Shown one piece after another: positions 5,750-10,431 of a stretch of DNA of 10,431 bases (the stretch's first letter is position 1; the number at the start of each line of letters is the position of its first letter). The stretch comes from Methylomarinum sp. (GTDB taxonomy: Bacteria; Pseudomonadota; Gammaproteobacteria; Methylococcales; Methylomonadaceae): contig WTAG01000348.1 in assembly GCA_013139755.1 (NCBI GenBank), forward strand, positions 1 to 10,431. Direction: 5' to 3'. The position numbers and the translations under genes are program-made. Below the pieces are notes generated by a model. It was not told the origin of the DNA and searched no databases. It worked only from the letters and a program-made list of their open reading frames with translations.

Positions 5750-6282
5750 TTGGTTATCTGGAGCAGAAGTTTACCTGATTTTAAGCTTAAAATATTATGT
5801 ATCACGAGTACCTCTAGCCCGTTTTTCAATCATTCCAATACTGACATTGCCGCCTTCAATTCTAGCGGATGTCAGTTGATATTTTGCATAATTACAGATA
5901 CCTGTTTTATGCTTTCTTAATGATTTAGCAAAGCGCTTAATGTAGGTCATATGCGTTTGGTCTGCTAACTTCACATCACTGCTCTCACTGCTCTCACTGC
6001 TCTCACTGCTGTTCCATTACCTCAGCTTAGTATTGCACCACAGTGCTTGTAGTTGCTGTTTCATCATATAGAGTGTATTCATTTCATATTTTCATCAAGT
6101 AATCGTTTGAGCTTTTTAGATTGACTTTCTGTTAGCTTATTGGCATTTTTCAACAGTAAATAGTGATAGCCTTTTATCAGTTCTTTTCCTTCTTTGTTTA
6201 TTTTTCTGAACTCTGTTCTTCGCAGGTTGTTGATGGCTGCACTATAATTCTTTATCACATAAAACCGGTCGAAAATAATCTC
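5750..6282 (-). pseudogene. Decayed ISL3-family transposase, C-terminal half
   Basis: On the minus strand from 6282 the translation EIIFDRFYVIKNYSAAINNLRR is the catalytic-core region around the second Asp of ISL3 (IS204/IS1001/IS1165) transposases. It continues as LKNANKLTESQ. After a frameshift near a stop come LYMMKQQLQALW, LADQTHMTYIKRFAKSLRKH, TGICNYAKYQLTSARIEGGN (with the catalytic Glu) and GMIEKRARGTRD. Two further stops interrupt RDT-YFKLKIR-TSAPDNQ where the family has sense codons. The N-terminal half, including the zinc-finger and helix-turn-helix domains and the first Asp, is absent and replaced by the 90-bp repeat. It cannot code for an active enzyme. No terminal inverted repeat was confidently found. 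Confidence 0.88.
5977..6012 (-). repeat. 9-bp minisatellite within the ISL3 remnant
   Basis: Three full copies and one near-complete copy of cactgctct. On the minus strand, in the frame of the transposase remnant, this reads as a repeated Glu-Ser-Ser. The family has no such repeat there, so it expanded inside the element, either before or after it lost function. Confidence 0.9.
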
Positions 6283-6300
6283 TTATTGAGTTGAGAACTA

Positions 6301-6390
6301 GGAATAGTGGAGATTATACGAAGAAAAGTATTGTTGATCATTTTTCAGCCACTGTAGTCGAGTGAGTACAATAATAAAAAAGGCAAGATT
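6301..6390 (+). repeat. 90-bp dispersed repeat, copy 2
   Basis: Pairs with 2181-2270 (10 mismatches in 90, no gaps). It directly abuts the truncated end of the ISL3 transposase remnant. It is followed by a stretch at 6396-6417 (ctgccccttcgctgcttctt) that resembles 2409-2430 next to the other transposase fragment, which hints at a shared element end. Confidence 0.8.
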
Positions 6391-6528
6391 TAAGACTGCC
6401 CCTTCGCTGCTTCTTAAATGTAATAATGAACCTCCAAGGTTCGTGATTTGTATGCTAGGTCGTGTGGGAGGGTAGGTGCTGTGAGGTATCTCCTTATCTC
6501 AAGTAGATTTGTATTAATTGTAAACTCA
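6391..6528. other. Intergenic region before the MITE
   Basis: No gene seen. At 6487-6504 a stretch (tatctccttatctcaagt) resembles the terminal repeat of the adjacent MITE with one gap and several mismatches, possibly a degraded older copy or chance. Confidence 0.4.
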
Positions 6529-6715
6529 ACTTTAACGCATCTCCTTACACACAAGTATTAGGTTTAATATAAATCAATGGGTTACGAGATTGTGATATTT
6601 TTATACAATTCCCTGTGTCCCTTGATTTTACTGGGTTCTTAAAATTCAGCCCATTTATGTAAGTCATTGATTTACTTAAAACACTAGACTTGTGTGTAAG
6701 GAGATGACTTTAACG
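6529..6715. mobile_element. 169-bp MITE with perfect 19-bp terminal inverted repeats and a 9-bp target duplication
   Basis: The element itself is 6538-6706. Its left end CATCTCCTTACACACAAGT (6538-6556) is the exact reverse complement of 6688-6706. It is flanked directly by the 9-base duplication actttaacg at 6529-6537 and 6707-6715. Subterminal aaatcaatg is also inverted near both ends, and a central hairpin (tgggtt...agccca) is present. It has no reading frame that could be a transposase, so it must have been moved by a transposase coded elsewhere. A 9-base duplication fits, among others, IS1- or IS4-type enzymes; the ISL3 and ISAs1 remnants in this window show no matching ends. The intact ends and duplication imply recent insertion. 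Confidence 0.92.
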
Positions 6716-6882
6716 CCATGCATGTACAAATAAGTGGGACTATGAATGATTTTATTCTTTTGAGGATATATTGTGCTTTCCACTCAACAATGGGAAATGA
6801 ATCTTTATCAAGAAGAGCCTGTGTGGATACCTATGCTTCAGGGGGTAAAATAAAACTACCATTCTTAGAAAGTGGGTGTTTT
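6716..6882. other. Intergenic region between the MITE and the LysR gene
   Basis: An open frame on the plus strand (6718-6906) overlaps the end of the LysR gene. It has no ribosome binding site of note and no recognisable domain, so it is not called. No clear terminator for the LysR gene was found. Confidence 0.4.
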
Positions 6883-7797
6883 TTAGCTCTTTTCAGCTAT
6901 ATGTGATTGGAAGAGTTCAATGAACCCAAGCACTTGCCTTGGTAGATATTGGCGACTTGGATAAACTAATTGTAAGCCTGTTTTTTCATCATCGCTATGT
7001 TGAAAACCGAGTGCAAATTCATCCAGAATGGTAAGTAAACTTCCTGCTACAAGATCACTTTTAACATCCCAGATTGATTTATAGGCAATGCCAGAACCAG
7101 CCAAAGCGAATTGACGAATAATCGCACCATCATTACTGATAAATACGGGATTAATTTTAACGGTTTGATTCCCCTTACTTGAATGAAATCGCCATTCATT
7201 TAATGGCTCGCCCAGCCGCTCCATCACTAAACAACGGTGCTGATCTAAATCTCTTGGTTTTTTGGGTATGCCGTGCTGTTCAAGATAATCAGGCGAAGCA
7301 ACCAATACCCGATGATTATTGGCAAGTTGACGGGCGATTAAATTGCTATCGGGCAAGTTGCCAAACCGAACAGCTAGATCAAATCCATGCTCAACTAGAT
7401 TCATCACGCCATCGGTAAGATGTAGATACGGGGTTACATTAGGGTTTTGAATAACAAATTTTGAAAGTGCTGGTGCAACAAACTGTCGTCCGAAATCGGA
7501 TGGTGCGGTAATTCGCAGTTGACCTGACAAGGTTTCTTTATCATGCAGTAGTATTGCTTCTGCACCCTCTACTTCTGCCAATACGCGCAAGGAAGCGTTA
7601 TAAAAGCGTTGCCCAGCATCCGTTAAGGAAATTTTACGAGTGGTGCGATTCAATAACCGAGTATTGTATTGTTGCTCTAAGGCCTTAATGCGTGCTGTCA
7701 TACTAGCAGGAGATAGTCCTATTTGTCGTCCAGCAACCGCTAGTCCTCCAGCCTTTACGACCTTAACAAACAGTTCCATATTATCTATTTTGCTCAT
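6883..7797 (-). CDS. LysR-type transcriptional regulator
   Basis: The 304 residues match the usual LysR-family length. The N-terminal winged helix-turn-helix is at about residues 5-65 (NMELFVKVVKAGGLAVAGRQ, then LSPASMTARIKALEQ as the recognition part, then LLNRTTRKISLTDAG). The co-inducer binding domain spans about 90-300, with the typical GQLRITAPSDFG beginning and IARQLANNHRVLVASP. This is the large subgroup related to DmlR and similar regulators. The gene is divergent from the VOC-oxidoreductase-deacetylase operon with only 102 bases between the starts, the usual arrangement for a LysR regulator and its targets. It most likely activates that operon on sensing a metabolite and represses itself. 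The start at 7797 has a weak binding site (gaag); Met7 would be an alternative. The inducer cannot be told from sequence. Confidence 0.95.
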   Translation of the reverse strand: MSKIDNMELFVKVVKAGGLAVAGRQIGLSPASMTARIKALEQQYNTRLLNRTTRKISLTDAGQRFYNASLRVLAEVEGAEAILLHDKETLSGQLRITAPSDFGRQFVAPALSKFVIQNPNVTPYLHLTDGVMNLVEHGFDLAVRFGNLPDSNLIARQLANNHRVLVASPDYLEQHGIPKKPRDLDQHRCLVMERLGEPLNEWRFHSSKGNQTVKINPVFISNDGAIIRQFALAGSGIAYKSIWDVKSDLVAGSLLTILDEFALGFQHSDDEKTGLQLVYPSRQYLPRQVLGFIELFQSHIAEKS

Positions 7798-7899
7798 ATT
7801 CTTCAGAAAAAATGAATAATGTTTTTAGTATTTAATCAATTGTTGTTATTTTCTACAAGTATTAAATTACATACCAAGCTTAATTAATGGTTAACGAAA
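7798..7899. promoter_or_regulatory. Divergent promoter and probable LysR binding region
   Basis: This very A/T-rich 102-base spacer lies between two divergent start codons and must hold both promoters. Related segments agtatttaat (7828-7837) and agtattaaat (7858-7867), and the T/A-ended stretch taatcaattgttgtta, are candidates for LysR T-N11-A type sites. No strong -35/-10 pair could be chosen, which is common for activator-dependent promoters. Confidence 0.55.
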
Positions 7900-8325
7900 A
7901 TGAAAATTGAGATAAATCACGTTTTAATTCGCACCACTCACCTTAAAGAAATGAGCCAGTTTTTGACACAAGCCACTGGCTTAAAGGAAGGTTTCCGACC
8001 ACCCTTTAATTTCTCTGGCACTTGGCTGTACAGTCATGACAAACCATTGGTGCATTTGGTTGAAATCAACTCTGATAATAATGGTTATTCAGATTATCTT
8101 GGTCAGCAATCATCAGTTGCAGAAATTGGCTTGGGAGCTGTTGACCATATTGCTTTTACTGGGGGTAATTATCTACAGTTGATTGAGCGTCTTAGACAGC
8201 AGCAGATTGAATACTTTGAACGCATGGTGCCTTTAACTGGCGAATATCAGGTTTTCGCTGAAGGCCCAGATGGACTGAAGCTAGAACTGTTATTTAAAGC
8301 AGCTGAAATTTCTAGCATAAATTAA
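7900..8325 (+). CDS. VOC (glyoxalase/bleomycin resistance/dioxygenase) superfamily protein
   Basis: The 141 residues form one pair of beta-alpha-beta-beta-beta modules. Module 1 begins INHVLIRTTHLKEMSQFLTQ with His7, followed by TWLY...LVHLVEI (His52, Glu55). Module 2 begins at GAVDHIAF (His83) and ends with EGPDGLKLELLF (Glu129). His7, His83 and Glu129, with His52 or Glu55, are at the positions of the metal ligands in VOC enzymes, so a metal-dependent reaction (glyoxalase-, isomerase- or dioxygenase-like) is possible. The exact reaction cannot be named. It is the first gene of a tight operon, 17 bases before the oxidoreductase gene, and is divergent from the LysR gene. The ribosome binding site is poor; no better start exists nearby. 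It is cytoplasmic. Confidence 0.88.
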   Translation: MKIEINHVLIRTTHLKEMSQFLTQATGLKEGFRPPFNFSGTWLYSHDKPLVHLVEINSDNNGYSDYLGQQSSVAEIGLGAVDHIAFTGGNYLQLIERLRQQQIEYFERMVPLTGEYQVFAEGPDGLKLELLFKAAEISSIN

Positions 8326-8342
8326 GGAATGAGGGACATCAA

Positions 8343-9359
8343 ATGAAAGCAATCGGTTTATATAAATATTTGCCCATTAAAGATAAAAATAGTCTTCAAG
8401 ATGTGGAAATAGCAGAACCAGAGGTTAATGGACATGATTTGCTGGTACAAGTACAGGCAATATCAGTTAATCCCGTGGATACTAAAATACGCGCACCAAA
8501 AGAAAAAATTGAAACAGAACCTCGTGTCTTAGGGTGGGATGGCTCGGGAATAGTCGTTGCTATTGGTGCCGATGTGATGCATTACGCTATTGGCGACCAA
8601 GTTTATTACGCAGGTGATATTACTCGTTCTGGTTCTAACAGTGAGTTTCAGTTGGTTGATGAGCGCATTGTAGGTAAAAAACCGACTACTTTATCATTTG
8701 ACCAAGCTGCCGCACTGCCATTGGCCAGTATTACGGCCTGGGAGGCATTGTTTGATCGCTTAGGGATTTCTGCTGAGGGTGATGATGCAGGGAAATTAAT
8801 TCTGATTATCGGTGCTGCTGGGGGTGTCGGTTCAATAGCGACTCAACTGGCTAGCAAAGTAGCGAAGCTGAATGTGATTGCCACTGCCTCGCGAGAAAAA
8901 TCACGAGAATGGTGTTTAAAGCATGGTGCTAATAGTGTTATCAATCATGGTAAACCTTTAAATGAAGAACTTGCCGATATAGATATAGCGACTGTAGATT
9001 ACATCCTATGTCTGAACAATACTGATCAGCATTGGTTGGGTATGACAGAAGCCATCAAACCTCAAGGCAAAATTTGTTCAATTGTTGAAACTTCAAATGT
9101 TGATCACGGTCGCTTGAAAAGCAAAAGCGTAAGCTTTGTCTGGGAATTTATGTTTACCCGCTCCATGTATCAAACATCCGACATAATTGAGCAACAGCGG
9201 TTATTGAATAGGGTTGCAGAACTGATTGATGAAGGTGAACTAGTCACCACCGCGAGCAAACTTATCCAGCCTATTAATGCAGAGAATTTGCGTAAGGCTC
9301 ATTCAATGATTGAGCAAGGTGACTCAATCGGAAAAATAGTCCTTTCCGATTGGGTTTAA
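8343..9359 (+). CDS. Zinc-independent MDR oxidoreductase (quinone-oxidoreductase-like alcohol dehydrogenase family)
   Basis: The 338 residues fit the medium-chain dehydrogenase/reductase superfamily. The N-terminal GroES-like substrate domain holds SVNPVDTKIR (41-50) and LGWDGSGIV (63-71). The nucleotide-binding Rossmann fold starts at about 150 with GAAGGVGSIATQLA (157-170), the AxxGxxG pattern of NADPH-dependent quinone oxidoreductases. The cysteines that bind structural zinc in classical alcohol dehydrogenases are absent. It resembles the ADH-like subfamily known as adh_fam_1. The likely reaction is NADPH-dependent reduction of quinones or alpha,beta-unsaturated carbonyls, in the cytoplasm. 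The start is supported by GAGGG seven bases upstream. It lies between the VOC and deacetylase genes in one direction with short gaps, so it is probably co-transcribed and LysR-controlled. Confidence 0.92.
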   Translation: MKAIGLYKYLPIKDKNSLQDVEIAEPEVNGHDLLVQVQAISVNPVDTKIRAPKEKIETEPRVLGWDGSGIVVAIGADVMHYAIGDQVYYAGDITRSGSNSEFQLVDERIVGKKPTTLSFDQAAALPLASITAWEALFDRLGISAEGDDAGKLILIIGAAGGVGSIATQLASKVAKLNVIATASREKSREWCLKHGANSVINHGKPLNEELADIDIATVDYILCLNNTDQHWLGMTEAIKPQGKICSIVETSNVDHGRLKSKSVSFVWEFMFTRSMYQTSDIIEQQRLLNRVAELIDEGELVTTASKLIQPINAENLRKAHSMIEQGDSIGKIVLSDWV

Positions 9360-9391
9360 ATTTAACAACGCACATAAATAAAGGAATTAAC

Positions 9392-10342
9392 ATGACATAT
9401 TCCCAAATAATTAAAGCGGTTTCTATAGCGATGGCAATAACTGCATCTGGGGTTGTTCAGGCTGAGACCATTATCCAGCAAAAACCCTTCTGGCCCAATA
9501 ATGCACAACTGGTGATTTCCATTTCTATGCAGTTTGAAGCGACAGCTCAAGATGCTACTGACTCAGGCCCTTTTCCGCCTTTAGATTCCAAATACACTGA
9601 TACCATTACATCCTCTTGGTATCAATATGGCATGAATGAAGGAATCCCAAGATTGCTTAACCTTTGGGACAAACATAATATTAAAGTGACATCTCATATG
9701 GTTGGTCGAGCTGTTGAGTTAAATCCTGAACTTGCAAAAGAAGTGGTTGCAAGAGGTCACGAAGCATCAGGGCATGGATACACCTGGACTCCACAATATT
9801 CAATGACGGAAAATGAAGAACGCGCCTCTTATATTAAAAGTGCAGATATTATAGAAAAAGTGACGGGGACTCGACCTGTTGGTTTTAATGCATTTTGGAT
9901 GCGCCACTCACCAAAAACGCTTGAGATTTTGCAGGAACTCGGTTTTATCTACCATACTGATGACCTTTCTCGTGATGAACCCTCAATAACACCTGTAAAA
10001 GGCAAACCGTTTTCAGTCGTTCCCTACACATTCCGTAATAACGATATTGTTCGCTATATGGGAAGTACTGCGATGACGGGTGCAGCTTATACACAAGATT
10101 TAAAGGATGAATTTGATGTGCTGTACACCGAAGGAAAAACGCGTAGACGTATGATGTCAGTGAGCGCACATGATCGATTGGCAGGTACACCTGCACGGGT
10201 TAAAGCGCTGGATAATTTTATTAGCTACGCTAAGCAACATAAGGGCGTAGTGTTTATGCGTAAAGATGAAATTGCACATTGGGCGCTAACACACAAAGAC
10301 ACGCCCGCTGAAAATCAGGGAAACGGAGCGATAGCAGAGTGA
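9392..10342 (+). CDS. Exported polysaccharide deacetylase family protein (PuuE/NodB-like)
   Basis: The 316 residues begin with a signal peptide (MTYSQIIKAVSIAMAITASG, cleavage after VQA at 24), so the enzyme acts in the periplasm or outside. The deacetylase fold is shown by SHMVGR (101-106), the metal-binding HEASGHGYTW (His123, His128), TGTRPVGF (158-165), SPKTLEILQELGFIYHTDD (173-191) and the C-terminal SAHDRLAG (His260) with ARVKALDNF and FMRKDEIAHW. These match the PuuE/allantoinase-like branch of the NodB family. The usual TFDD near the start is replaced by VISISMQFEA, as in that branch. It should hydrolyse an N-acyl or amide group on a sugar or small molecule; the substrate is unknown. 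ATG at 9392 is preferred over one at 9350 because AAAGGA lies six bases before it, it starts a proper signal peptide, and it avoids overlap with the upstream gene. Confidence 0.9.
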   Translation: MTYSQIIKAVSIAMAITASGVVQAETIIQQKPFWPNNAQLVISISMQFEATAQDATDSGPFPPLDSKYTDTITSSWYQYGMNEGIPRLLNLWDKHNIKVTSHMVGRAVELNPELAKEVVARGHEASGHGYTWTPQYSMTENEERASYIKSADIIEKVTGTRPVGFNAFWMRHSPKTLEILQELGFIYHTDDLSRDEPSITPVKGKPFSVVPYTFRNNDIVRYMGSTAMTGAAYTQDLKDEFDVLYTEGKTRRRMMSVSAHDRLAGTPARVKALDNFISYAKQHKGVVFMRKDEIAHWALTHKDTPAENQGNGAIAE

Positions 10343-10403
10343 TGATTTTTAGTCCGCGGTAGGCGTCAGGGAAATTTGCCAATCCGACGTATGCGATAGC
10401 ATG

Positions 10404-10427
10404 CGAGGGCGGCTAAAATTTTATACC
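10404..10427 (+). repeat. 24-bp repeat, copy 2
   Basis: Matches 3121-3144 in the same orientation with two mismatches. The region before it (10343-10403) looks more G/C-rich than the neighbouring DNA and contains a small hairpin (atgc-gata-gcat, 10391-10402). This suggests the edge of a dispersed repeat or insertion-sequence end that continues past the window. Confidence 0.7.
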
Positions 10428-10431
10428 GAAA

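Noticed and set aside
5638..5829. 63-codon minus-strand open frame
   Set aside because: Its first part overlaps the ISL3 remnant in a different frame and the rest has no recognisable similarity; most likely chance.
6718..6906. 62-codon plus-strand open frame after the MITE
   Set aside because: It overlaps the 3' end of the LysR gene, lacks a ribosome binding site and has no domain features.
9350..9391. Upstream ATG at 9350 as start of the deacetylase
   Set aside because: It would overlap the oxidoreductase gene and put 14 extra residues before a good signal peptide; ATG at 9392 has a proper ribosome binding site.

Overview
The window is A/T-rich bacterial DNA. It most resembles a marine gammaproteobacterium of the Alteromonadales type (Colwellia, Shewanella, Thalassotalea or Pseudoalteromonas-like). 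This is inferred from the mix of a small RRM protein, ISAs1- and ISL3-type transposase remnants, a secreted protein with PPC domains, and a LysR-controlled VOC/quinone-oxidoreductase operon. No rRNA or tRNA gene, CRISPR array or intact transposase gene was seen.

Layout. 1-414 is the C-terminal end of a secreted-type zinc metalloprotease, followed by a terminator. 730-990 (minus) is a small RRM RNA-binding protein with a TTG start. Two 42-bp direct repeats flank it. 1804-2004 is a small membrane protein with a good ribosome binding site and a promoter-like region. 2005-3150 is an insertion-sequence graveyard: a 90-bp repeat that recurs 4.1 kb away, the broken N-terminal part of an IS4/IS701-like transposase, and a decayed ISAs1-family transposase. 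After a perfect 28-bp inverted repeat comes 3402-5624, a large exported protein of unknown function. It has a CxxCH haem-type motif and two almost identical C-terminal PPC domains. 5750-6282 (minus) is a decayed ISL3-family transposase that carries a 9-bp minisatellite. 6538-6706 is a well preserved 169-bp MITE with perfect 19-bp terminal inverted repeats and a perfect 9-bp target duplication.

The right third is a coherent gene set. A LysR-type regulator (6883-7797, minus) is divergent from a tight three-gene operon: a VOC/glyoxalase-like protein, a zinc-independent MDR quinone-oxidoreductase-like enzyme, and an exported PuuE/NodB-type deacetylase. The regulator probably controls the three genes. 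The first two look like a metabolite-modifying or electrophile-detoxifying pair; why an exported deacetylase is included is unclear. The window ends in a 24-bp repeat that also occurs at 3121-3144.

The strongest observations are the intact MITE, the very recent PPC duplication, the long perfect palindrome before the large secreted-protein gene, and the unusual operon. I did not find convincing evidence of a wholly new multi-gene system.
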